Of a stretch of 64,000 bases of DNA, positions 28,001 to 41,141 are shown in pieces. This DNA is from Symbiodinium natans. Its lineage: Eukaryota > Sar > Dinophyceae > Suessiales > Symbiodiniaceae. Every line of letters begins with the position of its first letter. Positions within the stretch are counted from its first letter, which is position 1. The position numbers and the translations under genes are program-made. The stretch spans positions 122,409 through 186,408 of the forward strand of contig CAJNDS010002245.1 in assembly GCA_905221605.1 (NCBI GenBank), in the 5' to 3' direction. The notes beneath the pieces are model-generated. The model searched no databases and was not told the origin of the DNA. It worked only from the letters and a program-made list of their open reading frames with translations.

Positions 28001-28746
28001 GCAACTACGAGGAAATTGCGACGGCCGGGGAGCCGATGTTGCAGTGGTTCGTCATGGCATTTGCAGCCTGCTGGCATGTGTACCTGATGAATCTCATGGT
28101 AGCCCAGCTGTGCCAGCGCTACAATGAGATCTTCCACAATGCACGGGGCAACGCCCGATTGACGCGAGGCATCATTATCTACGAAACATCCATGCCTTTG
28201 ATCTCCAAGCGCCGCTGGGGACGTTTCGTGGAGTCTTTGCGTCTGGGGGATGCCTGCGAACTGGATGAAGGTGACAACGGCCCCAAAGGTGCTGTGCCCA
28301 CGCTCGAGAGCCCGTACGAATATTTGCAGTATCCGGCTGTGGAGCTGGATCGAGTGCAGCGTTTCGGAGGGCTCGCGAACGCGTCACTGCCGTGGCCGAA
28401 TCTCGAGGATGCCTTGGATGACAGTGCAGTGGGCCGCTTGGAGAGGCTGACGATGACCAAGTTCGAGGAGATGGACAGGCTCATGGTGGACATGGCGGTC
28501 AAGCTTGGCGTCCGCTCGGCCAGCGCTTCCGGCGGGGGTTCCGGCGGTGGCACAGCCATGTCCTCTGCACACGGATCCCAGCAGCGTGACCAAGACCATG
28601 GACCGGGCCATGCTATTGATGGCGGCGTGAATGGTGAGGAAGACCTGAGCGTGACCGAGCCCGACGAGCAAGCGGCCAACGAGCTCCCTCAGGAGGAAAC
28701 CGAGCTCGGAGAGCTGTTGACAGACACCCCCCACAGCATCAAATGA
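25083..28746 (+). CDS. Globin-domain TRP/polycystin-like channel, copy 1
   Basis: Exons 25083-25489, 25775-26269 and 26367-28746 give 1,093 aa. Introns have GA donors and AG acceptors. Globin module 1 spans residues 14-135, with A-helix Trp25 and candidate proximal His91 in IALRH. An acidic linker follows (140-195). Module 2 covers only the E-H half (200-300; candidate His255 in LAHYD). Module 3 is residues 315-440 (candidate His393 in GLLHAG). Residues 445-605 are ankyrin-like helical pairs. Six hydrophobic segments (about 614-636, 652-671, 705-726, 752-782, 785-808, 857-884) with a pore-like NTYGSGNYEE stretch before the last match a TRP/polycystin channel. The C-terminus has an amphipathic helix, a Gly/Ser linker and an acidic tail. 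Likely role: membrane cation channel gated by haem ligand or redox state (inference). Confidence 0.82.
25490..25774 (+). other. Copy 1 intron 1, open in frame
   Basis: 285 nt, GA donor (AG|GAACGC) and AG acceptor (AAG|GAATGC), so the junctions repeat GAAYGC. Its length is divisible by three and it has no in-frame stop, so retention would insert 95 residues. Placement rests on comparison with the other three copies. Confidence 0.7.
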
Positions 28747-30011
28747 ATGACCCCGAGCCTGTTCACAGAATTCCTCGCTGATGGTAGACCCGTCTTGACT
28801 CAGTCGTTAGGGACTATAGTTGCGATAGAGGGTGTACGTCGCAGTACCCGAAGCATCAGCTTCGAAACACAAGATGAACTAGGAGCAACTGGCGGCAAGA
28901 AACCCAGCGTGGAGATTCAAAGCATTTGGCATGCGACTGACGCGAACACCTTTTTTTGAAACAGATGACACGATTCGATCTTCAGAGCTGCACCGTGCCA
29001 TTGCTACCATCCATCCTTCGCGTCAGCAAGCGTGTGCCAGAAGTGCTGCTTGCGAAGCAGCGGTTTGAAGTTTTGGCGAACACCGCCATGAAAGACTTTT
29101 TTGTGCTTATAGCTTGTGGCTCCGGAGGGTATGCAGTCAGCGTAGCCCTGGCGCTGGGCCGCTGATGTATCCACGGAAGTATAAGTTTTTTAACGCACGA
29201 CATGCTGGTGCACGCGCAGTATGGTTGGCTTGAGGCAGCTGCTCAATGCTCCCCAGCAAGTGTTCAAACTGGCCCGGGCAAGAAGGAGGTGAGACTCCGC
29301 ATCACCTGAAACACCTGCCATCAAACCAACAGAAATGCGCTGGCCATCTGGCCACACTGTCTTCACCAAAGGTCAGACAGATTTTGAATACAAGTTCCCG
29401 ATGTTAGGCAGGAGCGAACTTTTTGTCTTTCCTGCTTTCGCTAAAAGCGCCGTCACGCTCTACATGCTGGCCCCAGCGCGTTTCAAACATTTTTGGGGCC
29501 GAGGTCGATGCTGGAACGTGTGTTCAGGGCCAGGGGGTCTCAATCGGGGCTTGTGGCATTGCAGTGGGTATGGCATTCTCAAGCAAACCCCAGGCATGCG
29601 CATCGGAGACCCGGTTCCCAGCAAAGCGCCAGCGTGCACAACTTGTGTCCAGTCTCCAGCCACCCCGGAGTGTTCTAGGAGTGACCCGCATGTGCATTTC
29701 CTGTCCATGGGATCTAAAGACAAAGGCCTATCCGTGTGGTGAACTCCTGCATCACTCCGCAAATCCCGGTCTGGGGCATCTGCGGAAAAAGAGGACTCGT
29801 GATGCACGGATGCTGCGTCGAGAAGCTTCATGGTGGAGATTTTCATGGTGCCATGATGCACCCAACATTTTTGCATCAACACCCCAAGCCTAGCCGCTTT
29901 CGAACTTTCTCGCATGCAAAGAATTCGAAACATCGAGACAAGCTTAAGCAGGACCTGTTCCTCGCCCAAATTCGGCGTGATGTACACCAGCATGCAGTCT
30001 GCCGTTTGTGG

Positions 30012-30048
<37 letters not shown>

Positions 30049-30367
30049 CGTCTGTTGGTGATGTAGTGTCTGTTGGTACCAGACTTTGTAGTCGTTTGTT
30101 GTATTACCTGGACCTGAAACCTACGGCTCAAGCCATTCTGGTCTTCCACAGACAGACAAGAGGTCTGCAACTTTGAAGGCGCTAGCATTTCCGACAGGGA
30201 CAGCCAGAACCCCGTGACCAATCATGAGCATGTGATGGACATTGCCGGACCAACTTTGGACGATCTCACTAGCGGCACTAGCGGTGCATTCGCAGGGTTC
30301 TGGCTGTTCTCAACTTTACTTTTAAGCCTCCTCAGTGCTAGCGCAAGTGCATTGGATAGTCGGCGTG
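28747..30367. other. Spacer between channel copies 1 and 2, repeated unit DNA
   Basis: This 1.6-kb spacer is homologous over most of its length to the DNA after copies 2, 3 and 4, so the duplicated unit is about 5.2 kb and includes flanks. A CT/GT microsatellite lies at 30012-30052. A 69-codon frame at 28956-29165 is not kept intact in the other spacers, so I treat the spacer as non-coding. Confidence 0.8.
30060..30367 (+). promoter_or_regulatory. Conserved leader region of channel copy 2
   Basis: About 300 bp directly upstream of the ATG, closely shared with copy 3 (35261-35562) and in part with copy 4 (47337-47577). It includes 'gctagcatttccgacag' and 'gacagccagaaccccgtgacc' blocks. It probably holds the 5' UTR, the trans-splice acceptor and any promoter. 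In copy 1 most of it is missing. Confidence 0.45.
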
Positions 30368-33300
30368 ATGGAAGAGGCATCGAAGCTGCTTTCCAAGATC
30401 GAGCTTGATGAGTACACCATCAAAGAGGTCCAAAATGGTTGGGAAACGGTTGAGAAGCGGCTGGGAGGACCACGAGAAGCTGGTGATTTGGTCTTCCGCC
30501 AGCTGAAGGACGCTGTGCCCAAAACCGAGGGCATGCTGAAACGGTCCAGCACCGTGTGGCACCTACTTGATGCGTTGATGCAAGCTCTGAGTGATCCCAA
30601 GATCGTCCAGGACCGTTTGGAGTACATTGCCCTGCGCCACATGAATGCCGACATCACTCCGGCGGACATCGAGGTCTTCAAAGGCATCCTCTTGGAAGTT
30701 TGTGCCAAGAAGCTGGGTGGGCTCATGACTGCCGAGTTTCAATTTGGGCTTGGCCAGGTCGTCACAGCTGCTCGGAACGCAACCTCCGACTCCCCCCCCC
30801 CCAAGTTGGCAAACTTGTCCCACCCTTTTTTCCTTATTTCGAAGGGGCATATGCTTCCTGAAACAATCCTAGTAGAGAAGAACAGTTGGGCGGTACCGGC
30901 GAACTCAGGCTGTCGGCATTTCGTTGGCAAACACCCACGCGCACTATGCGGACAGGCTTCGGCTTCTAACTGGCTGCTGGAAGGAGGTGAAACTTGCCCA
31001 GCCAAGAGTTCAACTTCGCTTTTTTTTGGTTTGCTTCTGTGGTAGCTGTTTTTTTGGACCAGCAAGGAATGCCACCGATGAGGAGAAGGAGGAGGAGGAG
31101 CACGAGGAGGAAGGCCACGATGAGAAGGACAAGGGTCAGGACACTGCTTCTCCGGAAGGTTCATCGAAGGAGCACAAAGATCATGATCCGAGTGACATGG
31201 AGAAGGGCGACGACGAGCGCCACACGAGCTGGCAGGACAACTCCAACATGAACATCCCCAAGACCTTCGCAGCAATGGCGCGTTTCAATGCCTCAGTCAT
31301 GGGCATTGGGGACCGCATGTGGTTTGCCGATCTGCTTTACTCCATGGAGTCGTTGGTGCCGCACATCGGCAACATCGACCGTGTCCAGGAGGAGTGCGAT
31401 GTGCTTGCTTTGACCTTGGCCCACTATGACAAGGTCAATCTCAACGAGTTTCGCTCCGTGATGTTCGCCAGCTTGAGGTCGCTTCTGCCCACCGCCTGGA
31501 GTCTCGAGCACGAGAACGCCTGGTCATGGTTCTGGACTTGCGTGGCGTCTTGGCTGGCAAGGATGTCCCTGTATTCTTTAACTTGTCTTCGGCAGTACTT
31601 GTAGTCTCTATGTAGCACCCGAGGTCGTCTCTAGGTTCCCCCTTAGAAAATGGACGAGTAAGGAGAAGAAGGTGGAGTTGATCCGACAGGTTCCGATACG
31701 CAACCAGCAGTGTTTGAGAACGTTTCTCTCCCGCTTGGACGAAGATGCCCTGGCCACTTTCAAACTCCAGGTCTTCGACACATTCTTTTCAACTTGCGAG
31801 GAATCTCAGCTGTACCTGCGGGCGGCAAACAAGCGCTTGCAGTACATCATGGGACGGGTGTTGAACATCATGTCCGACATCTACACCAAGACGCACAAGG
31901 CGGTCATTGCTATCTCTGCGCTGGGCCTGCTACACGCGGGCCATGGAGTTCCAGAGGATTTGGTGCGCCCCTTTGTTGAAGCGTTCATGACTTCCATCAA
32001 GGAGGCGGTTCCGGACACGACCATACATGACGGGCTTTGGTGGACCTTGGACCTGATCGGCCGAATCTTCATTCGGACCTTGGCAGAAGGCTCCACTCCA
32101 GTGATTATCGCCATCAACAAGAACAACACCAAAGTGCTGAACACGGCCGTGTCAAATGCACCTCGAGGGCAGCGCGATGTGGTTTTGCTCCGTGTCCAGG
32201 TGGGCACCGAGTCCATGTCGCCACTGGTATGGGCTGTGGAGAAAGGGGCTTTGGAGTCTGCCGGGGCAATCTTGAAGGACTTGCTCACCATGCGTGCGGA
32301 TCGTGCCCGCTACTACTACGGAATGGAAGCGATCTGGAGCCGCCACCCAGACATCATCCCGCTGCTTTGCAACAAGGCACCCTCGCTGCTCACGACGGTG
32401 CTGGATGGGTTGATTTGGCGTTCCAAGAATGTGAAGCAGGGCATGCGGCGTGTGAACTACTACATCAGCTCCATGTTGGTTGGTGATGAGGGCCAGCTTA
32501 CCACTTCTCTCCTGGACCTGATCAAACACGGAGATCCTGAGATCGTCTGTCACCCTTCTGCCGTTTTCCAGGCCGATCTGCTGTGGACTCGGCTCTGCGT
32601 CCTGCCATGGGCCATCACCAAAGCATGGTTCTGTGTGACCCTTATCCTGTTCGTTGTTGCGGAGCAGAACGGCATCGTAGCGCAGGATGCCGGCAGCTCA
32701 CAGCGATACGTAGTTATCGCTTGCCGAGCCGCCTTGTATCTTACCAGTCTCGGCCAACTCCTGGTGAAGCACGGGGTCCAGAGTTTCCGGGCCCTTCGTG
32801 CCAAGAAAACCAAACGCTTCGTTTGGCGCTGCCACTTACCATCCTACTTGCTGCAGTCCGGTCAGGAGATGACGGAAGTGGTGCTTCTGATCCTTCTGTT
32901 TGCAATGCTTTGCTGCGAACCTGTACTGCACTGCATGTCTGTCAGTGGCGAGTTGCGAGTGGAATGTTGCGACTACGGGGAGTGGTACTGCAGCCTGGGT
33001 AGCTTCTACAACCGCCTTGCCGCCTTCCCGATGCTCCTCTACTTCATCCTGGCCTCCGAGCTGGTCCATCTGCATGTGCAGCTCTCCGTCTTCAGCGTCA
33101 TTTGCAGAAGCCTGTGGTGGGAGTTTCTCCTCTACATGGCCGTTCTGGTCTTCTTTGCAGCTACATTTGCCGCCGGAGTCGCGTGTTTGCCCCAGCTTGG
33201 TGGAGCTGAGTCTATACAGAACCGGGACTTTGGGAACATGCTTGCCGCCTTCGAAAACATGCTGGCCATGGCTGTCAACACCTACGGCAGCGGCAACTAC

Positions 33301-34038
33301 GAGGAAATTGCGACGGCCGGGGAGCCGATGTTGCAGTGGTTCGTCATGGCATTTGCAGCCTGCTGGCATGTGTACCTGATGAATCTCATGGTGGCCCAGC
33401 TGTGCCAGCGCTACAATGAGATCTTCCACAATGCACGGGGCAACGCCCGATTGACGCGAGGCATCATTATCTACGAAACATCCATGCCTTTGATCTCCAA
33501 GCACCGCTGGGGACGTTTCGTGGAGTCTTTGCGTCTGGGGGATGCTTGCGAACTGGATGAAGGCGACACCGGCCCCAAAGGTGCTGTGCCCACGCTCGAG
33601 AGCCCGTACGAATATCTGCAGTATCCGGCTGTGGAGCTGGATCGAGTGCAGCGCTTCGGAGGGCTCGCGAACCCGTCACTTCCGTGGCCGAATCTCGAGG
33701 ATGCCTTGGATGACACTGCAGTGGGCCGCTTGGAGAGGCTGACGATGACCAAGTTCGAGGAGATGGACAGGCTCATGGTGGACATGGCAGTCAAACTTGG
33801 CGTCCGCTCGGCCAGCGCTTCCGGCGGGGGTTCCGGCGGTGGCACAGCCATGTCCTCTGCACACGGCTCCATGCAACGTGACCAAGACCATGGACAGGGC
33901 CATGCGGTTGATGGCGACGCGAATGGTGAGGAAGACCTGAGCGTGACCGAGCCTGACGAGCAAGCGGCCAACGAGCTCCCTCAGGAGGAAACCGAGCCTG
34001 CAGATCTGTTGACAGACACCCCCCACGTCGTCAAGTGA
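30368..34038 (+). CDS. Globin-domain TRP/polycystin-like channel, copy 2
   Basis: Exons 30368-30774, 31067-31561 and 31659-34038 give 1,093 aa with the same layout as copy 1: full globin module, acidic linker, partial module, full module, ankyrin-like region, six-helix channel and acidic tail. Intron 1 is 292 nt (GA donor) and frame-breaking. Intron 2 is 97 nt and nearly identical to copies 1 and 4. Exon 2 matches copy 1 (CVASWLA), while most of exon 3 matches copy 3 (KTHKAV, HGVPEDL, DTTIHDG). That is a mosaic expected from gene conversion. The C-terminus ends TPHVVK. All three candidate haem-ligand histidines are kept. Confidence 0.82.
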
Positions 34039-35562
34039 ATGAATCCGAGCCTGTTTTCTGTGCACGGAAGGACACCGTTTTAGGTTCCTTTTCCTCGCTG
34101 ACGATAGACCTCAGCCGTTTTGACTAGAGTCGTTACAGACCATGGTATAGACATGGTGTGCACGTAGAAGCAGAACCCTAACCATGAGCTTTGAAACGCA
34201 AGAGGAACTAGGAGCAACTGTCGGCAAGAAGCTCAGCGCGGAGATTCAAAGTTCAATTACTTTGGCGTGCGACTGCCATGAACACCTTTCATTCGAAAAG
34301 ATGACACGATTTGATCTTCACAGCTGCACTGTTCAACTCATCCTTTCTGCCGGCAGGCGTGCGCCAGAAGTGCTGCTGGAGAAGCAGCTGTTTGAAGATT
34401 TGGCGGGAACCGCCGCGAAAGACTTGTTTGTGTTTTTGGCTTGTGGCTCCGGAGGCATGCAGTCAGCGTTGCCTTTGTGCCGGATTGCTGATGCATCTGC
34501 GGAAGTGATTTTTCAAGGCGAGCACACATCCAACACGAGATGCTGGTAGACGTGCAGCATTGTTGGCTTGAGGTAGTTGTTCAATGCACCTCAACAACTG
34601 CGCAAACCAGTGCAAACTGGCCCTAGGCAACATTGCACACTACCTCAGTATCGGTTGAGTATACCTGCCATCAAGCCAACGGAAATGCACTGGCCATCTG
34701 GCCACACTGTCTTCACCAAAGGTCAGACAATGTTTGAATACAAGTTCCCAATTTCAGGCAGGAGCGAACTTTTGTCTTTCCTGCTTCCGCTTAAAGCGCC
34801 GTCACGCTCTACATGCTGGCCTCAGCGCGTTTCAAACATTTGTGGGGCCGAGGTCGATGCTGGAACGTGCGTTCAGGGCCAGGGGTCTTATGCAATCGGG
34901 GCTTGCGGCTTTGCAGTGTTGAGGAGGGTATGGCATTCTCAAGCAAACCCCAGGCATGCGCATCGAGACCGGTTCCCAGCAAAGCGCCAGCGTGCACAAC
35001 TTGTGCTTCTCCAGCCATCCGGAGTGTTGTAGGAGAGACCTGCAGTTGCATTTCATTCCATGGGATCCTTTCACACGCCTATGACCTCCTGCATCACTCC
35101 GCAAATCCTGGTCTGGGGCATCTGCGAAAAAAGAGAACTCGTGATGCACAGATGCTGCGTCGAGAAGCCTAGTAGCTTTCGAACGTTCTCGCATGCAATG
35201 AAGTCGAAACGTCGAGATAAGCTTAAGCAGGACCTGTTCTTCGCCCAGGTTCGGCGTGATGTAGTGTCTGTTGGTACCAGACTTTGTAGTCGTTTGTTGT
35301 ATTGCCTGGACCTGAACTTACGGCTCAAGCCATTGTAGTTTTCCGCTGACAGACAAGAGGTCTGCAACTTTGAAGGCGCTAGCATTTCCGACAGAGACAG
35401 CCAGAACCCCGTGACCAAGCATGAGCATGTGCTGGACATTGCCGGACCAACTTTGGACGATCTCACTAGCGTAGCGGTGCATCTTCACGTGGTTCTGGCT
35501 GTTCTGAACTTTACTTTTAAGCCTCCTCAGTGCTAGCGCAAGTGCATTGGATCGTCGGCGTG
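34039..35562. other. Spacer between channel copies 2 and 3
   Basis: A 1.5-kb spacer homologous to the one after copy 1, but without the CT/GT microsatellite. Leader-type sequence starts at about 35261. No gene is supported. Confidence 0.8.
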
Positions 35563-38500
35563 ATGGAAGAGGCATCGAAGCTGCTTTCCAAGATCGAGCT
35601 TGATGAGTACACCATCAAAGAGGTCCAAAATGGTTGGGAAACGGTTGAAAAGCGGCTGGGGGGACCACGAGAAGCCGGTGATGTGGTCTTCCGCCAGCTG
35701 ACGGAGGCCTTGCCCAAAACCGAGGGCATGCTGAAACGGTCGAGCACCGTGTGGCACCTACTTGATGCGTTGATGCAAGCTCTGAGTGACCCCAAGATCG
35801 TCCAGGACCGTTTGGAGTACATTGCCCTGCGCCACATGAATGCCGACATCACTCCGGCGGACGTCGAGGTCTTCAAAGGCATCCTCTTGGAAGTTTGTGC
35901 CAAGAAGCTGGGTGGGCTCATGACTGCCGAGTTTCAATTTGGGCTTGGCCAGGTCGTCACAGCTGCTCGGAACGCAACCCCCGACCCGCCCCCTCCCCCC
36001 CCGTGGCAAACTTTTCCCACCCTTTTTCCTTAAATCGAGGGGCTTATGCTTCCTGAAACATTCCTAGTAGAGAAGAACAGCTGGGCGGTACTGGCGAACT
36101 CAGGCTGTCGGCATTTCGTTGGCAAACACCCACGCACACTATGCGGACAGGCTTCGGCTTCTAACTGGCTGCTGGAAGGAAGTGAAACTTGCCAAGCCAA
36201 CAGTTCAACTTTTCATTTTTGGTTTTCACATGCTGAAGAGAATTTTAATCTGCTTTATTCGCTGTTTTGTGGAGAAGGAATGCCACCGATGAGGAGAAGG
36301 AGGAGGAGCACGAGGAGGAAGGCCGCGATGGCAAGGATCAGGACACCGCTTCTCCGGAAGGTTCATCGAAGGAGCACAAAGATCATGATCCGAGTGACAT
36401 GGAGAAGGGCGACGACGAGCGCCATACGAGCTGGCAGGACAACTCCAACATGAACATCCCCAAGACCTTCGCAGCAATGGCGCGTTTCAATGCCTCAGTC
36501 ATGGGCATTGGGGACCGCATGTGGTTTGCCGATCTGCTTTACTCCATGGAGTCGTTGGTGCCGCACATCGGCAACATCGACCGCGTGCAGGAGGAGTGCG
36601 ATGTGCTTGCTTTGACCTTGGCCCACTATGACAAGGTCAATCTCAATGAGTTTCGCTCCGTGATGTTCGCCAGCTTGAGGTCGCTTCTGCCCACCGCCTG
36701 GAGTCTCGAGCACGAGAACGCCTGGTCATGGTTCTGGACCTGCGTGGAGACTTGGCTGGCAAGGATGTACATGTCTTTAGTACTTAGTACGCATTCTAGA
36801 CCTTGGGACAATCCCAGAGGTTGTATAAGTTATATAATTATTTCATTCCTAAATCCCCATGGAAGCTGGACTAGTAAGGAGAAGAAGGTGGAGTTGATCC
36901 GACAGGTTCCGATACGCAACCAGCAGTGTTTGAGAACGTTTCTCTCCCGCTTGGACGAAGATGCCCTGGCTACTTTCAAACTCCAGGTCTTCGACACATT
37001 CTTTTCAACTTGCGAGGAATCTCAGCTGTACCTGCGGGCTGCAAACAAGCGCTTGCAGTATATCATGGGGCGGGTGTTGAACATCATGTCCGACATCTAC
37101 ACCAAGACGCACAAGGCGGTCATTGCTATCTCTGCGTTGGGCCTGCTACACGCGGGCCATGGCGTTCCAGAGGATTTGGTGCGCCCCTTTGTTGAAGCGT
37201 TCATGACTTCCATCAAGGAGGCGGTTCCGGACACGACCATACATGACGGGCTTTGGTGGACCTTGGACCTGATCGGCCGAATCTTCATTCGGACCTTGGC
37301 AGAAGGCTCCACTCCAGTGATTATCGCCATCAACAAGAACAACACCAAAGTGCTGAACACGGCCGTGTCAAATGCACCTCGAGGGCAGCGCGATGTGGTT
37401 TTGCTCCGTGTCCAGGTGGGCACCGAGTCCATGTCGCCACTGGTATGGGCTGTGGAGAAAGGGGCTTTGGAGTCTGCCGGGGCAATCTTGAAGGACTTGC
37501 TCACCATGCGTGCGGATCGTGCACGCTACTACTACGGAATGGAAGCGATCTGGAGCCGCCACCCAGACATCATTCCGCTGCTTTGCAACAAGGCACCCTC
37601 GCTGCTCACGACGGTGCTGGATGGGTTGATTTGGCGTTCCAAGAATGTGAAGCAAGGCATGCGGCGTGTGAACTACTACATCAGCTCCATGTTGGTTGGT
37701 GATGAGGGCCAGCTTACCACCTCCCTCCTGGACCTGATCAAGCACGGAGATCCTGAGATCGTCTGTCACCCGTCTGCCGTTTTCCAGGCCGATTTGCTGT
37801 GGACTCGGCTTTGTGTCCTGCCATGGGCCATCACCAAAGCATGGTTCTGTGTGACCCTTATCCTGTTCGTTGTTGCGGAGCAGAACGGCATCGTAGCGCA
37901 GGATGCCGGCAGCTCACAGCGATACGCAGTTATCGCTTGCCGAGCCGCCTTGTATCTTACCAGTCTCGGCCAACTCCTGGTGAAGCACGGGGTCCAGAGT
38001 TTCCGGGCCCTTCGTGCCAAGAAAACCAAACGCTTCGTTTGGCGCTGCCACTTACCATCCTACTTGCTGCAGTCCGGTCAGGAGATGACGGAAGTGGTGC
38101 TTCTGATCCTTCTGTTTGCAATGCTTTGCTGCGAACCTGTACTGCACTGCATGTCTGTCAGTGGCGAGTTGCGAGTGGAATGTTGCGACTACGGGGAGTG
38201 GTACTGCAGCCTGGGTAGCTTCTACAACCGCCTTGCCGCCTTCCCGATGCTCCTCTACTTCATCCTGGCCTCCGAGCTGGTCCACCTGCATGTGCAGCTC
38301 TCCGTCTTCAGCGTCATTTGCAGAAGCCTGTGGTGGGAGTTTCTCCTCTACATGGCCGTTCTGGTCTTCTTTGCAGCTACATTTGCCGCCGGAGTCGCGT
38401 GTTTGCCCCAGCTTGGTGGAGCTGAGTCTATACAGAACCGGGACTTTGGGAACATGCTTGCCGCCTTCGAAAACATGCTGGCCATGGCTGTCAACACCTA

Positions 38501-39242
38501 CGGCAGCGGCAACTACGAGGAAATTGCGACGGCCGGGGAGCCGATGTTGCAGTGGTTCGTCATGGCATTTGCAGCCTGCTGGCATGTGTACCTGATGAAT
38601 CTCATGGTAGCCCAGCTGTGCCAGCGCTACAATGAGATCTTCCACAATGCACGGGGCAACGCCCGATTGACGCGAGGCATCATTATCTACGAAACATCCA
38701 TGCCTTTGATCTCCAAGCACCGCTGGGGACGTTTCGTGGAGTCTTTACGTCTGGGGGATGCTTGCGAACTGGACGAAGGCGACACCGGCCCCAAAGGTGC
38801 TGTGCCCACGCTCGAGAGCCCGTACGAGTATTTGCAGTATCCGGCTGTGGAGCTGGATCGAGTGCAGCGCTTCGGAGGGCTCGCGAACCCGTCACTGCCA
38901 TGGCCGAATCTCGAGGATGCCTTGGATGACAGTGCAGTGGGCCGCTTGGAGAGGCTGACGAAGACCAAGTTCGAGGAGATGGACAGGCTCATGGTGGACA
39001 TGGCGGTCAAGCTTGGCGTCCGCTCGGCCAGCGCTTCCGGCGGGGCTTCCGGCGGTGGCACAGCCATGTCCTCTGCACACGGCTCCATGCAACGTGACCA
39101 AGACCATGGACAGGGCCATGCGGTTGATGGCGACGCGAATGGTGAGGAAGACCTGAGCGTGACCGAGCCCGACGAGCAAGCGGCCAACGAGCTCCCTCAG
39201 GAGCAAACTGAGCCAGCAGAGCTCATGAGGGAAGTGCCCTAA
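35563..39242 (+). CDS. Globin-domain TRP/polycystin-like channel, copy 3
   Basis: Exons 35563-35969, 36278-36763 and 36875-39242 give 1,086 aa. It has three fewer residues in the acidic linker and a different, shorter end (ELMREVP). Intron 1 is 308 nt. Intron 2 is 111 nt and, apart from its first few bases, unlike the 97-nt intron 2 of the other copies. It is open in frame, so the last two exons can be read as one long frame with 37 extra codons. The body is almost identical to copy 2. A Met-to-Lys change (LTKTKFEEMDR) lies in the C-terminal helix. The globin histidines and the pore-like segment are unchanged. Confidence 0.82.
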
Positions 39243-40530
39243 GGCGCCATAAGGCTCCACAGGAACGAACCAGAGCCCCTTCTCCGTGCACGGCTGGAGG
39301 CCCTTTCAGGCCCTTTCTCCATGCTGACCATAAGACCTGCAAATACTTGCCTTCAAAGACCTAGTTGGCATATACTTGCCTTCACAAAGACCTGTAGTTG
39401 GCATAGGTAGAGATACATGTATAGATGCATGTCCAAGCGGTACTCTAAGCATCAGTTTCGATGATACGGTGAAGCTGGGAGCAGCTGCCGGCCAGAAGCG
39501 CAGCGTGGAGAATCAAAGCGTCATTTGGCACGGCAATTGCCAGAAACATTTTGAGATAGATAATGGCATGATTTGATCGCTACAGTCTGCACTGTGCAAC
39601 TATGACAGATTGTTACTGCATCCATCCTTCCTGTCAGCAAGCCTGTGCCAGAAGTGCTGCTTGAGAAGCAGCGGGTTTGAAGATTTGGCGAACACCGCCA
39701 TGAAAGACTTGTTTGTGCTTTTAGCTTGTGGCTCCGGAGGTATGCAGTCAACGTAGCCATTGCGCCGAGCCGCTGATGCATCCATAGAAGTAGGGTTTGT
39801 AACATGAGGACAATTCCAACACACGAGATGCTGGTACACGCGCAGCACTGTTGGCTTGAGGCATTGCCATCAGTTGCCCAATCCTCCCCAGCAAAGTGTG
39901 CAAACTGGAACTCGAGTAACGCGTACTACATCAGCTGAATCCTGCCGTCAACCTGCAGAAAATGCGCTGGCCATCTGGCCACACATGTGTCTTGATCTAA
40001 GGTCAGACACAATTTTTGAATACAAATTCGAGTTTCCAGCAGGAGCGCGCTTTTGCTGTCCCTGCTTCCGCGTTGCAGCGCTGTCACGCGCTAACTCACG
40101 GGCTGCGCTTTAGTAGCGCTTTTCTGAAGTTTGTAGGGTCTTAAGAATTAGGGTCCGGAATTTGAGAGGGTTCTTCTCGACTAACCCCAGGCACGAGCAT
40201 CGAGACCATTCGAGACCCAACTCTGAGAAAGCGCAGGCGTGCATAATTCGTGCTTCTCCAGCCAACCTGGAGCGTTGTAGGAGAAACCCTCCACTCAATT
40301 GAATCATCTTTAACCCATGACCATGAAGATTCCGATGTTCAAGGGCTTGTCTGTGAAGTGAACTCCTGCGTCACTCCGCAAATCCCGGTCTGGGGCATCT
40401 GCGGGAAAAACAGGTGACAGGAGATGCGTCACGAACAGCAACACAGCAGTCTTGAGAGCCTTTGCTTGTCCTCAAGAGCTTGCAATGCTCGGCTGCTGTG
40501 TCGCGGAGCTTCATGGGCATTAGGAGCCCA
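39243..40530. other. 3' flank of channel copy 3 (repeated unit DNA)
   Basis: Diverged homology to the spacers after copies 1 and 2 continues to about 40530 ('gtgtcgcggagcttcatgg'). There it is replaced by unrelated DNA. No gene is supported. Confidence 0.7.
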
Positions 40531-41141
40531 CGGATCACACAGCATGCAGCACGCAGCATGCCATCGTGCGCTCGGAGTTTGTCCTTAAAGTGGCGTCCTG
40601 CAGTCTCCAGCCTAGCTAAGACCTTCGGAACCGCCCTCCGTGAGCTCTCCCGAAAGAGCCGGTTTCGGGTCCGGATCCCTGAAGATGGCCATGCCCTGAA
40701 AGTGGCCAAGGTTGGGGATATGCTGGGATACCAGGGCTTTTATGCCCTATCACCCCCTAAAAAGGCCCTTTATTGGGTTGATTATGGGGATTCTAAGGCC
40801 TAAAATAGCCCATCCTGGTACACTATGCCATGGCGCAGCCATCCAAGCGTGCGAGGCTCACGGGCCAGGCTGGGTTTGTCACAGATGGCCAAAACCCCTC
40901 CTTCTGGCTTCTCCTTTTTCATATTGGTGACTGTATATTATACTGGGAGACCCCACTTCATATACGCTTTCATGTAGGTCCTGAGTCCCTGTTGCCACGG
41001 ATTGTCGCGCACCGTGTGCGCAGATGTTTTTTGTTTCAGGAGTTTGGTTGCCAAAGACATGCCCGCTTGATCGTGATGCTGCTAGGAAAGTGAGCCTTGA
41101 GATACATTATGGAACCATGTCCTGGACGTATTGTCCTGCAA
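40531..41141. other. Unassigned DNA upstream of CCCH gene, possible 5' exon
   Basis: An ATG at 40828 begins 'MAQPSKRARLTGQAGFVTD', which reads like a real N-terminus and could be an upstream exon, but I cannot join it to the next gene. At about 40720-40830 a small inverted-repeat stretch ('gataccagggc' and 'cccatcctggta') may be another MITE. Confidence 0.3.

Noticed and set aside
26589-28734. Antisense frames of 116-243 codons opposite the channel exon
   Set aside because: They are shadows of the strongly coded plus-strand exon and recur in all four copies for that reason.
28956-29165. 69-codon frame in the spacer after channel copy 1
   Set aside because: The homologous spacers carry indels that break it, so it is not under coding constraint.
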